This document shows, piece by piece, positions 1-12,600 of a DNA stretch of 64,000 bases; within the stretch, counting starts at the first letter, position 1; each line of letters opens with the position of its first letter. The position numbers were made by a program, and so were the translations under genes. Origin of the DNA: Pratylenchus scribneri (taxonomy: Eukaryota; Nematoda; Chromadorea; Rhabditida; Pratylenchidae); assembly GCA_030063045.1 (NCBI GenBank), contig JAQSEB010000041.1, positions 496,001 through 560,000 of the forward strand, in the 5' to 3' direction. Below the pieces are notes generated by a model. The model searched no databases and was not told the origin of the DNA. It saw only the letters and a list, made by a program, of their open reading frames with translations.

Positions 1-175
1 CCAATAAAGTAATCTCTGATTCGGGGGCCACGGTTGTTCTGGCTTCTCGTTGTTTTCGATTTCTATTTGGAGAATTGCCCAGCGCCGATTGAATGGTGCC
101 AAGGAATCGCTTGTCTCGATCTCTGTTTTGTGTTCCGGCGCCAGCGGGTTTTCTCGTTGGAGATTCTTTTGACAT
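1..175 (-). CDS. 5' end of an unrecognised gene, runs off the left edge
   Basis: On the minus strand an ATG at 175 opens a frame that stays open to the window edge (58 codons visible). The stretch is clearly richer in G+C than the flanking DNA. A pyrimidine-AG acceptor lies a few bases before the ATG, as expected for a trans-spliced nematode start. The visible N-terminus is rich in Arg, Lys, Ser, Pro and Asn, looks disordered, and contains a short hydrophobic run (RFLGTIQSALG). I do not recognise the family. The rest of the gene is outside the window. Confidence 0.6.
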   Translation of the reverse strand, partial: MSKESPTRKPAGAGTQNRDRDKRFLGTIQSALGNSPNRNRKQREARTTVAPESEITLL

Positions 176-499
176 TTTTTTTCTGTTAAAAAACTGGCCT
201 AAATCTATTAAGTGGTAAAAGAATGTATTTAAAAATATTCAAATCTGGTAAAATAATTTGATTTCCATGTTAAACACTTTTGAAAATGAAATAGACTTTT
301 ATGAGAAATTTTATCAGGCAAAATAAAATAAGTGAAAACAAATGGGATCATTAGGGACCGGATTTATATGATTTTAATTTTTTTACTGATTTTGATAGAC
401 TTTTATGTCATTATATCGACATTTTTCGGTAATTTTTGCCCGTTTTCGAAAATATTTTGAAGCTATATTTTTTAAAATTTAGAAAAAAAAGTAAAATTT

Positions 500-770
500 T
501 TTAAGATTTTGACAATTTTTGAAAAAAAATGATGAAAAATTGATTAGCGAAATTATTTGGAAAAAAATATGAAAAACTAATTTTGGCAATTTTTGAATGA
601 AAAATTAATTTTGGCAATTTTTGAAAGAAAAATAATGAAAAATTAATTTTGACAATTTTTGAAAAAAAAAATAATGAAAAAATAATTTTGGCAATTTTTG
701 AAAGAAAAATTAATTTTGGCAATTTTTGAAAAAAAAAAAAAATAATGAAAAATGTTTTTGGAAACTTTTT
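500..770. repeat. AT-rich imperfect tandem repeat
   Basis: Repeated units of about 35-40 nt built around AATTTTTGAAAGAAAAAT and TTAATTTTGGC. Open frames through it are low-complexity Phe/Lys runs and are not credible genes. The rest of 176-1066 is AT-rich intergenic sequence in which I see nothing else. Confidence 0.7.
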
Positions 771-1066
771 AGAAAAATTTATTGATCTCTAAATGAAAAT
801 TTTCATCTTGTTTTTCTCTATATAAATCCGATCCCTAGTGACCAAAAAATGTCCAAATGTAAGAAAAATATGTGAAAATATATAATGATATCAATATTGT
901 GTGTCAAAAATAAGTCCATCCTGGGATATATTCGAATATTCATTAACCCGCCTCGTTGATTGGTTCAAGTGTAAATAAGAGTAAATATTTTTGAGCCTTC
1001 TTCCATTGTCCTTTATTTTTCGGTATTTTCTTATTGAAGTGTAAACTGAAAAGTGAAACCTGTGAA

Positions 1067-1684
1067 TCATTCAAATCGAAGATTATCTGACCCGCGCATT
1101 TCGTACTAAATTATTCAGATTTAAATTCACAAATACATTAAAACAATTTACGGTGCAAAAGTAATCACCATTGGGGCCCTGTCCATCATTTGCGGTGATC
1201 TAATTTTGATAATCATTTTAATAATCTAGTCTAGTGAAAAAAAAAACCGTGAACATAATGCGACCCTGATCATCCAAAAGCAATCGTTGCATTTGACGAC
1301 GGCGCCCCGTCGAAGCAGCATTGACGACATGATCATTGACGAACTCAAAGAATGGCATGCTATGAAAAATAAAAAAAAAATTAATGATATTTTAAAAAAT
1401 GCAAACTCCAGTTGGGTAGCCGTCAAAATGTGATAAGGATTCGCAAAATTCGCTCCCCCAATGGTCAACTGAAAAATTAATGTATTCTATATGAGATAAA
1501 ATTATAAGTAAACAATAGTTATGCTGGCAGGTGGATTGCTATTCTCAAAGTAAACATCAATGAACTCATCCAAGACATCTCGAACTGTGCGTGTGTTTGA
1601 CCCATCGAAATGGACATCACTATTATCGCTTCTTGTCGGTGAACCGGTAGAATCAGCAGGAGCCTTATTGTTCCCAGAAGCCAT
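1067..1684 (-). CDS. Unrecognised small protein, five exons
   Basis: Exons at 1684-1514, 1468-1407, 1359-1248, 1199-1152 and 1105-1067 join in frame with GT-AG introns of about 38-50 nt and give 143 residues ending in TGA. The N-terminus is Ser/Thr/Asp-rich (MASGNNKAPADSTGSPTRSD). The middle, with pieces such as TRTVRDVLDEFIDVYF and MPFFEFVNDHVVNAAS, looks folded, and a basic patch (GRRRQMQRLL) follows. I do not recognise the family. Exons 1-3 are well supported because phases fit and translations are complex. The last two short exons are less sure. The gene is divergent from the kinase gene to its right and probably shares its upstream region. Confidence 0.55.
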
Positions 1685-2464
1685 TATTATTGAATATAAA
1701 TTGGATTTATAAATGCTCTGTAAATTAGCAAATAATCATTAATCAGTCGTAAGAGGATGTATGTAATTAATAATAATAAGTATTAATCATTCATTAGGGA
1801 GCGCATTTTTAGGTTTTGTTGAGACCTATTTTTTGTTAGCATCATCAGATTTGATGTGAAAGTGCATAACTTTTTAAGCATTTTGTTTTTTTTTTGTTAC
1901 TTGCTTTAGCACTTATTTGTGGGAAAATTTCATTGTAAAAAATGGAATAAAAATCCAAAAATTATCAAAAATTTTTGGCAAATTTCACGAAAAAAAAACC
2001 TAAATACGCATCTGGCTTAGGTATTTTACTTTTTTGCGACCTAAAAATTCGGTAATATAATCTTCTTCTCATTAAATAAATAAAATTAGCCTCGGCACTA
2101 AATATTCAAATTTATAGAAAAAAACGGCAAGCATAAAAATGCTGTTTTTCCTTCCCGCTTCCCCATAAAAATAAAGGAGACTTTGTTTGCAAATTGAAAA
2201 TCACTCAAAATTGATGTTCTATCCAATTCAGAAAATTTATCCTTCACTATCTCACTTCTGTTTTTATGTCTCGCCTATTATATTTTATCTTTTCTTTTCT
2301 ATGTACTCAATTGATTTTGGTTTGCGAAGTCAGAGACGCAGATCGAGTTAATTGGCGAAGGTTTTTTGGTTTTGGTTTGGGATTTGGGTTTGATTTAAAA
2401 GCAAAAAACGAAATTCGATTTAATTCCCCATAAACAGATTAATGATTTGAATAATTTTTCAGAG
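1685..2464. other. Divergent intergenic region
   Basis: A 780-nt AT-rich spacer between the unrecognised minus-strand gene and the Tousled-like kinase. About 1795-2060 resembles a dispersed repeat seen also near 9175-9560 and 62394-62684 (starting GGGAGCGGATTTTTAGG or close to it). A pyrimidine-rich AG acceptor immediately precedes the kinase ATG. No gene is seen. Confidence 0.6.
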
Positions 2465-5400
2465 ATGACTGATACATCAGATCAAATGTCTGTGATAAAT
2501 AAAATTGAAGATCCAAAGCCAGCAGGCTTCAATAATGAATATGAAATGGAAAAACAACGCTTTAACACGGGTCCTTGCGCAAGCAAAACTTTCCCTGCAC
2601 AATTTGTGAGCTTTCTTGATTAAAATTTACATAAATTAATCAAACAAAATTTAGAATATGGTGACCGGTGGTTCCCAAATGCAAATGGATTCCATACAAC
2701 AACAACAACAAAATAGAAGTGCACACAATTCTCCGGAAGAACAACCAATGAACTTGGCCAATTTGGCACCGCAGCCACAAATATCCAGCAATGACTCTTC
2801 AAATCTCAGTTCCGATAAAGAGCTGGAAATTGTTTTGATCAACACAACAAAGGGCGGCGGTGGCAGTTCATCAAGTCAACCATTTGCGGAGATTAAAGGC
2901 CATGGCCGGAAGAGGAAAAGGCTTGAATTCAACAAAAGTGAGGCAACGCCAAGACCGGGAGAGCTCAAAAATGATCGGAAAATTACGGATTATATTCGAG
3001 TAATTTTAAACGGAAATTTAGCATCAAAACGTGTTTTCCAGGTCAAGACAAGCCCAAAACGGCCTAATGCGAACTTTCCGAACACAAATGGGAACAGCTT
3101 AAGCAATGATGGAGTGCAGGTTTATTTTAATTATTTACAAAATAATAATTGATTGGTTTAAGCTAACTCCTCTCTGCACTTCCCCAATACAATGTTTCCA
3201 GCAGAATAACCAAAACCAACAACAATTGCAACATCAAATTGCGGTGGCAACAAAGCCCAGCAGCCAAAACATTACGGCGTATTCCTCAACTTCAAGTGAC
3301 TCCAACCAAAGCCCACCTTCCACAAAAACCGAGCGGGGCGTTCAAACAAGCGAAATATTAATTCTCGACCCACAAGCGGAAATGGGAACCGGAAAATCGG
3401 CGGCGGCGGTGGTGGATGAGAAAAAGACCAACAATGCAAATGCCAGCGAAGTTGAAGCATTGATGAGGGCCAATGCCGAATTGAAGCAAACAAATTCGGA
3501 ATTGAAACAAACACTGGAGAGGAAGGTTCAAGCCAGCAAGGAGACAATTATGCGATTGCTGATTGAACAATCCAGAATGCAGAGAAAACAGGTTAATAAC
3601 TTAAAAATTTTTGGACCTTAAGTTTTTATTCTGAGACCTTAAGTTTTAAATCAGACCTTAAGTTTTTATTCGGGACCGTAAGTTTTAATTCGGAGACCGT
3701 AAGTTTTAATTCGGACCTTAAGTTTTAATTCGGAGACCGTAAGTTTTAATTCGGACCTTAAGTTTTTATTCGGAGACCGTAAGTTTTAAATTAGACCTTA
3801 AGTTTTTATTCTGAGACCTTAAGTTTTAATTCGGACCTTAAGTTTTAAATCAAACCTTAAGTTTTAATTCGGACCTTAAGTTTTAATACGGACCTTAAGT
3901 TTTAATTCGGAGACCTTAAGTTTTTATTCGGAGACCGTAAGTTTTAATTCGGATCTTAGGTTTTAATTCGGAGACCTAAACTTTTAAACCAGACCTGAAG
4001 TTTTTATTTCAGTCCTTAACTTAAACTAGACCTTAAGTTTATAATTTTCGAACCCAAAATTGTAATTTTTAAAATAAATTTCCTAACAGGCAAAAGAACG
4101 GGTCATGGAGGGAACCCTGCGAATTGGTCAATTCAAGCCAGCCCGCGTCGGTGAACATTTCAAGGACCAATGGACGGCGGGATGGGCCGTCGAAGAGAAT
4201 AAGAAGAAAATGGACCGAATAGAGTCGGAAATAAAGAAAATCGACTTGGATAGCAAAAACCTGAAGAAACTGAAATCGACAAAAAATTCGAAGAGACAAC
4301 AAAATTCAACGGCACAAATGCCACCACCGTCCACATCCTCCTACACGGATGATGGATTCCTTCGACCGGAGCTGCCCAAGGAAATGACCGTCCAAGAATA
4401 CATTGAGCAGGAGGAAATTTATCGTTTACGAAAGGTTTTCAATTTTACATAATCAAAATGCTATTTCCATTCCATTCATAAAATATTAGTGATAGGCGTT
4501 GAAATTTACGGTCCATTAGATTCAGTGCAGTGGCGTAGTCAGAAATTTCATTTCGGGAAAGGGAATTCCAACAAAACAATTTTATTTCGGAGGGGAGAAT
4601 ACTAAAAAAATTGCTTTTTTATGGGGTGTATTTTTCAAAAATTGTAAATTATAAGGAAAAACACAAAAAAAAAAATTACAATTTTTCACGATTTTTGTCC
4701 AAAATTTCACCTAGGAAAGCATAAAAACTATTATGCGAGCGCCGAAAGCGAAACTTTTTTTTTGCCTTTTTTAAAGAAAAAAAACTTTTTTTTCCTCCCC
4801 GATTTCATTTCGGGAGGGGATTTCCCCTTTTCCCCCTGCTGGTTACGCCACTGATTCAGTATGGTTGTTTTGGTTGGGGAAATCCCAATTCTGGTCAGTT
4901 TGACCAAATTTTAAAAATGCTAAGCCGCTTTTTAACCAATTTTAAACCGGTTTAAAAACCCAATCTAATTGAAAAATGCTAAACCGGTTTAAAAACTAAT
5001 TGTCAATTGCTTGTTCAAACCAATTAAATCAATTTGAAATTGAAATCTTAATAACAAAAACAAACTTCCCGAATCGATTGAACCATAGATCAATGTTTTT
5101 TTAAGACAATATATACATCTCGAAAGTCGAAACTAGAATTGACCTTTGCTCTTCGGCCAATATAAAAAAATATGTTGTAAATTAATAAATAAATTGAATT
5201 TTTAAGGAACACTTGAAAAACGAGGAAAATGAAGTCAAAGCGGAGGCAGCTCGCCTGGATCGCGAAATGCATTTGCACATTCGCGAAATGAAACGGGTCC
5301 AATGCGAGGAGCAATCACGGTTCAAAGAGTGGGAACTGCTGAATGGACGCTATTTGCCGCTGTCCCTGTTGGGCAAAGGCGGATTCAGGTTATCCAAATT

Positions 5401-8400
5401 CAACCAACAAATTAAAAATTGAGGGGACGATAATTTGGGAGGGGGGGGGGATTTTTTTTTGGAACAAATTTTCCGCAAAATGAAATGAGTATTAAAAAAA
5501 GCATTGATTTTAAACAGTAAAAAAATTTTCGGCAGCCCGCACCCTTAAAGAAGTTACCCCTTGGCTACCAAAAATTAGTCACTTCACTAGGTTTAGAGCC
5601 TAAAACTAGCATTTTATAGCCATGCCATCCTTTATTAATCGCTGCAGAGCCACAGCCATTTTTTTGGATCGGAAGTGTTCAAAATTTGGTGACACAACAT
5701 AACCAAATGTGGTCAACTCACCCAAATTCATCCAAAGAGAAGAGAAAAAATTTAGGGTTTACTTAGTTAAATTAAAGACTTTATAGTTTTCTTATAGGTA
5801 GGATGGCGGATGGGGGTATTGAATTGAGATTGGCGTTGTGAATTTACCCTAGACTTTTTGGTTATTGGGATTTTTTAGGGTCAATCTATATTAATCTGAT
5901 TCCTATTTCCCAATAAATGCTATATAAAATAATAAAATTGGCAAAAAAAAATGTAGTCAACTAAAATTTTTAGGAATAAAAATTGGCCAAAAAAAATTCA
6001 AATTTTATTGTCAATTTTAAATTTACACAGTGAGGTTTGGCGTGCATTCGATTTGGAGGAGAACCGCTATGTGGCATGCAAAATCCACCAAGTCAACAAG
6101 GAGTGGAAAGAGGACAAAAAAGCCAACTACGTCAAACATGCAATGCGCGAAAAGGACATTCACAAATCGCTGGACCACCCCCGGATTGTACGCCTGTTCG
6201 ACCTGTTCACCATTGACAACGACTCATTTTGCACTGTGCTCGAATATTGTGATGGGAATGATTTGGACTATTACCTGAAACAGAACAAACAAATCCCCGA
6301 GAAGGAGGCCCGTTGCATTATTATGCAGGTTTGCATTTGCACCGTTTGGGAATTGTGTTGAATTTTAAATTGGAAAAGTTTAATATAAATGTGTTATAGA
6401 GAGAGAGTTAATTGACGGAAATTAGAGCGAATGTTGGAAATCTCCGAATTTGGCAATTCAATGTGCCTTGAAAATAGCCAAAAATCGATCGATTTCCTTT
6501 TTTGGTTTCTCACCCATTTTTTAAAAAATGGAGAAATCGCTAAAAAATTTTAAATTTCCTAATCATTTAAAAATCCAAAATTTAATAAATTTTAAAGGTT
6601 GTGAGTGCGCTGAAATATTTGAGCGAGCAAAAATGCCCAATCATCCATTACGACCTGAAGCCGGCGAACATTTTGCTCCAATCCGGCACGACCAGTGGCG
6701 AAATTAAGCTGACCGATTTTGGCCTATCCAAAACCATCGCAAACACGGAGGACGACGATGCCAGCATTGAGTTGACTTCACAGGGCGCCGGCACTTATTG
6801 GTTTGTGGCCATTTTTTCGAATTTAAAAATTTGAAGGAAAAATTTTTGATTTTGTTTAATTAAAAAATTTTATGGGTTTGATTTTTTTGATAGATATAAA
6901 AATTCAATAAAAAAAATTTATTCGTTTGTTTTTTAAAGTTTAAAAAAATTTATGGGTTTGATTTTTTGATACGGAAAAATTTTTGATTTTTTTTAAATTT
7001 AAACTTTATCTAAAATTGAAGGTATCTTCCACCGGAAGCATTCGTCACACGCTCTGTCGACGGTGGCCCACCAAAAATTAGCAACAAAGTGGATGTTTGG
7101 AGTCTTGGCATCATTTTCTACCAATGCCTCTATGGCAAAAGGGTAAGGCTGAATCCTATAAAATAAGATTTTTGGATCGAAAATTTTCAAAAATTTTTTG
7201 GGGTGAAAATTTTCAAAAATTTTTTTGGGTTGAAAATTTATAAATATTTTTTTGGAACGAAAATTTTCAAAAATATTTTTGAGTTGAAAATTTTAAAAAA
7301 TTTTTTTTAGGTCTAAAATTTTCAAAAATTTTGGGTTGAAAATTTTGAAAAAATATATTTTTTGGGTTGAAATTTTCAAAAAATATTTTTTGAACCGAAA
7401 ATTTTCAAAAATTTTTTGGGTTCAAAATTTTTAAAAATTTTTTTGGGTTGAAAATTTATAAATATTTTTTTGGAACGAAAATTTTCAAAAATATTTTTGA
7501 GTTGAAAATTTTTAAAAATTTTTTTGGGTTGAAAATTTATAAATATTTTTTTGGAACGAAAATTTAAAATATTTTTGGGTTGAAAATTTTTTAAAAAAAA
7601 ATTTTGATTTAATATGTATATATTTATTTTTTTCTGTATTGTAGCCAATTGCTCATGAGCAGACGCAACAACAAATTTTGGAGAATCAATCAATTCTGCA
7701 CGCGGAAGAAGTGAATTTCCCGCCAAAACCACCAGTCAGCGCATTGGCCCAGGTTTTTTTTTCACACTATTCAATTTGAAATAAAAATTTATTTTTCATA
7801 GGATTTCATTCGACGTTGCCTCCAACGCAACAAGGCGGAAAGGGCCGATGTGGGTGAGCTGATGCGCCATGACCTTTTCAAGACTCGAGGACAGGTTCGT
7901 AAACACATTTAGTAAAAACAGAGCATGTCATGTTCTGGTAGTTTTTTGGTTCAAAAATACTCTATTTGTTCTTGAAATTTACTGTAGATTTTATGTAAAT
8001 GTATAAAATCCTTAAACAACAACTTGAAAAAATAACTTCTTTTGGATTGGGTTCGAACCCGAAACTTAAATAATTCGTGTTCTTTAATTAATGTATAATT
8101 TAACCAAATCGACAAAAAAATTTTTGTAGCAAATACATGAAAATGCTTAAAAATGTGGATTAAATCCGAAAAAAATTGAATTTCTCTGATGAGAGGATTC
8201 GAAACCTAAACCTAAATACAGCAAAATTATAAAGGCTTCCCTGCTCGAAAAATTAATTTTTCATTGGCGGCCGGATTCGAACCCGCGACCTAAAAGAAAG
8301 AGTCTCCACATCCTTTGGGTTGGTTGTCGTGACTAAGTACTTTCAACCAAAAATGTTACCAGGAACGTACAAGATTAGACCGATTTTTTAATTTGAAAAA

Positions 8401-8497
8401 ATAACAAAAAAAAACAATTTCTTTTTAGAAAAGCCAACAACCACCATCGCCGAGCGCAAAGTTGGGAGGCAGCAAAATGGATCAATCCGATGAATGA
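2465..8497 (+). CDS. tlk-1: Tousled-like serine/threonine kinase, complete
   Basis: Eleven exons join in frame: 2465-2605, 2655-3119, 3202-3591, 4090-4434, 5207-5388, 6031-6328, 6598-6800, 7022-7142, 7645-7752, 7802-7894 and 8429-8497, giving 804 residues, a normal TLK length. The N-terminal half is Gln/Asn/Ser-rich and disordered, followed by a coiled coil (about residues 290-490). The kinase domain follows, with the Gly loop LLGKGGFSEVW, VACK lysine (K525), catalytic HYDLKPAN (D626), DFG at 647-649 and a final helix with FIRRCLQRN. TLKs are nuclear kinases that phosphorylate the histone chaperone Asf1 and act in chromatin assembly. An acceptor AG directly before the ATG suggests trans-splicing. 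The start is the first ATG in the exon. Confidence 0.95.
3607..4045. repeat. Intronic minisatellite in the kinase gene
   Basis: More than 20 imperfect copies of a unit of about 19-21 nt with the core GACCTTAAGTTTTAATTCG fill most of the intron between kinase exons 3 and 4. The variants differ mainly by GGAGACC versus GGACC. Confidence 0.9.
7180..7600. repeat. Intronic AT-rich repeat in the kinase gene
   Basis: Imperfect repeats of about 25-30 nt (GGGTTGAAAATTTTCAAAAA and variants) in the intron before kinase exon 9. The same sequence style recurs in other introns of the window (about 10040-10460, 34450-34780, 43740-44060). Confidence 0.75.
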
Positions 8498-9664
8498 ATT
8501 TTGAAGGATTTGGCGCTGACTTGTTCAAAATGAAAATGTTATTTTCCCGGACGACCCAACCAACATCCAAGTTCCCGACGAAAACCACAAAACGTGTTTT
8601 GCAACAAAGCGATCTTTTCTCCTCTCCCATCCTCCACCCAAGACCCAACCCAAAACCATACGAACACCTAAAATACCCTTGATTCCCTAAAATTCCCATT
8701 GAATTTTGATTTTGACACATTTTGGCTCATCACCCATTCATTGTTTTAAATCATTTTTTCAATAAATGGCAAATTTTTTTTTGTTTGTTTTTTTCCACCA
8801 ATACCCAATGTTTTTTCCCCAGTTCAAAAATTGCTGGTGTGTTTTTCTATTTTATTGTATATTTTTCAACCCATTTTACATTTTATTTAAACTTGAATTG
8901 TACCAAAAAACACAAACAAAAACTGCTCTGCTGGAGGTACGCGCAGTTTGTTGGGTATTTCTCTCGAAATCTTTCTTCTTCTTTCTATTTGGATGAATAC
9001 AAATTCCCCTCCCTTTCCTCCCTAATTTTCACATATTTTCATTCTTCTACTATTATATTTAAGTTGCGAAAAAACACACAACAAAACATTTGATTCATCT
9101 TTATTTAATTTTATTTAAAATATGTTTATTTTGTAAAAAATTAAAATCACTTCAAAAAAAAAATTCAATCAAAAAATTTACAGTGGAAGCGGATTTTTAG
9201 GAGTAATGAAAAATATGTCAGAAAGATGTCTTAGGTTTTTCCGTGAAATTTACCAAAATAAATAGGTTCCACGGGGGAATCCTAATACAGGTAATTTTTG
9301 GTTTTTATAATATTATATTGCATTTTTTAAATTAAATTTTCCCTGAAAAAATTGACAAAAAAATTAAAATGGATCAAAAAATCTTTTTTTTGTAAAATTT
9401 GCCAAATTAGGTAACTGGAACATCAAAATAGGTGATTTTTGGTTTTTTATTGCATTTTTTTTCTAATGAAATTTTTACCGGAAAAAGTGCCAAAATGGTA
9501 AAATAAGTCAAAAAGTATGCGCCAAAAACATGAAAATAAATGCCCAAAAACATATTATTTATCTGTATTTATCATAAAAATTTGATTAAAAAAAATATAA
9601 AAAATAGTTTAAATGCAAAATTTAAGAAATCCATCAATATTAATTTTATATAAATTAATAAATG
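8498..9664. other. Convergent intergenic region
   Basis: Spacer of 1.17 kb between the 3' ends of the Tousled-like kinase (+) and VPS33 (-). AATAAA at 8760-8765 is a likely polyadenylation signal for the kinase. About 9175-9560 is a copy of the dispersed family that carries an AGCGGATTTTTAGG end. No gene is seen. The Phe-rich open frames around 8722-9093 are AT-rich noise. Confidence 0.6.
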
Positions 9665-12600
9665 TCAATCATGGAATGTGCTGAGCAACGTGTTGGCATT
9701 GAGGAATGCGGTTGTGCAGCAAACCATGCGTTGAGGTTGGGGCAAATGGCTTAGCATGGCCATTTCGTCGCGGGTCACGCCGCCAACAACAAAAACCAGA
9801 GTTTGGGGGGCCACTTTGCTTTGTTGTGTGATTTCTGCCGGTTCATTCACATTGTTTTCCCTTTCCATAATTGTTTCCATTGAAACTCGGGTAAAATCAG
9901 CGAAATTATTGGCCAAACCATCTTCGAGTGCGCGCACTAAAATGGAAGGTCGTCCTTCGGGGGTGGCCAAATCGGAACGTCTCTGAAAATAAAAATTTGA
10001 ATAATTTATTAATTAAATTAGCAAATAAATTCAGATAAAAATATTTTGAAAATTCAGATAAAAATATTTTGAAAATTCTGATAGATTTCTGAAAATGATT
10101 AGCATAATTTTTAATTAATTTTGAAAATAATGTGAATTTTTGAAAATTCTGATGGAAATTTTTGAAAATTTGGATGGAATTTTTTGAATACCTATGAAAA
10201 TTTTTGGAAATCTTGATGAAAATTTTCTTGAAATTTTGATGAAAATTTTCTTGAAATTTATGAAAATTTTTAAAAATTTTGATGGAATTTTTTGAAAATT
10301 CTTATGAATTGAAAATTCTGATGGAAATTTTTGAAAATTTGGATGGAATTTTTTGAAAATTCAGATGGAAATTTTTGAAAATTCTGATGGAAAATTTTTT
10401 AAAATTCTGATGGAAATATTTTAAAATTCTGATGCAAATTTTTTGCAAATTTTTTGAAAATTTCTGACCCAAACCCAACCAACCATTTCTTGGATGTCGC
10501 CCAACGGCAATTTGTATTTCTTTTGTAATTGAGCAAAATTTAAAACAGAATATCGAGTCTATAAAAATAAATAAAATTTGATAATTTTGTTAAGTGAAAA
10601 CCACCTCCAATCGTCCATCCGCAAAATTCTCATCCCTCAAAAGGCGGGCGAGTTGCAATTTGAGTAACCATCTCAATTCAGAAATTCCATAACTCTTAAA
10701 TAAAATAGGAAATTTGGAATTTCGTGTTAGTTTTCGGCCCATAACTCAATGAGAAAATAACCAATTTGGGAAGGCAATATACCATTTGAAAGCCAAAAGT
10801 GTCCTCTACAAGGTGGCCGCTTTGAATTTTATAAAATCCAGCCGACAATTTTTTCTATTTGGAAATTTGAATTATGCCATCGGGCTAGATGATTTAATAT
10901 CTAGTCTAATTTTTGGCCCATATCTCATTGATGCCTTGACCAATTTGGGAAGGCGATATATCATTGGATAGCCTAAAGTATCCTCTATAAATGGCCTATT
11001 TAAATTTTGCCAAAATTCTTTCTATCGGTGAAAACTTTGGAGTAATGCCATTAGGGGGGGGGGGGCTAGATGATTCAATATTTTCTTGTGTTTTTGGCCT
11101 ATTTCTCAAAGAGGCACTGATCAATTCGGGAAGGCGATATATCAAATGAAAGCCAAAAGTGTCCTCTACAAGGTGGCCGCTTTAAATTTTATAAAATCCA
11201 GACTTTAAAAAAGTTACATATCTTTGAATGGAATAAACCCGAATATTTGTTTGTTGGAGGAAAAGCCGCTTATTTTACAAATTATTTTAACAGAAAACAA
11301 TTTAGAATTGGCCACTTTTTAGAGGACATTTTGAGCTTTCAAATGGCATATCGCCTTCCTGAATTGGTTGCTTCCTTCTCCAGATATGGCCAAAAATAAC
11401 TCATCAGGCAAGGATTTCGACTGACCTGCACAATAAGCCGAAAATATGTTTGCATTGTCGATGGTTTTAGGCCTTTTGGTGAGCATAATGATTGCAATAT
11501 GATGAGTCGAATCAGTGCCATTTTGTCCTTTCCCTGAATCAATGCATTCTCAATGAAAGGATGCACTTTGTCGGGTTGCGCATTTTTCAATATTTCTATA
11601 AATTTAGGGGAATTTGGGAGAAATAAATTAAACCATAATACGAATTTTTTTAAATTAGATTTAATTTTAAAAAGGAAAATATTATAATTTATTTATCAAT
11701 AAAATCAATGAATTTACCCTAAAATTTTCATGCCGAAAAAATCCGCCAATTTTGAAGCCATATAATTTGGCGCCATAACAAAATATTTGGGGCCTAGGAT
11801 TACGGCCAAATTTTAAGCAGGGTAAGGTTTAAAAAGTAGCCCAATTAGACCCCAAGTTTTATGGTCTCAAAAAATAATGATTGACACGAAAGTTTATGGG
11901 TAAATTTCAATGATTTTATGGAATTGAGTATTTTCCGGTAGTAGTTTTATTGTTCGAATTTCATCTAGAAATGTACTGTTGAATGTATAAAAAAGGTACA
12001 TAAAAATGGAGATTAAGCCCGAAAAAAATATATTTTCTTGGGTGGATTCGAACTCAAGACCTCCAAATTCTGCAAAATGAAGGTTTTACCCACCATGCTA
12101 AAATTTTCAAAAATTTTTGGATCGAAAATTTTCAAAAATTTTTTGGATCGAAAATTTTCAAAAAAAAATTTTTTCCCGTAAAATCTTCGGATTAGATTAA
12201 GATAATTCTAATTTAGGCAGGCTGAATAAGGCTTAAAATATGTTGAATTTGACCAAAATGGCCTTAAAAAATGCTTGATTTTTCAAAAAAAAAACTTGGG
12301 AAAATTCCATTTTTTTGGATAATTTTTTCATTCAATAAAAATTTGAAAAAATTTTCCACCTTGTTCACATCGCAAAATTCCCCGATGGAAATCATCGGCC
12401 TCATATCTTTGCAAAATTCCCGCCAACCGCATGAACATCCCCGTGGATTTCCTCTTCACCACAACATTTGGCAGTTTGGCCACAAAATTTTTATATTCCG
12501 CCAGAGAGGCAAGCGATCTTCGTTGCTAAAAACGATTTTTTTTTTTTGATGATTTTAGGGAATCAGATTTTATTATAGAATTACAAAAATGTTTTTGGAA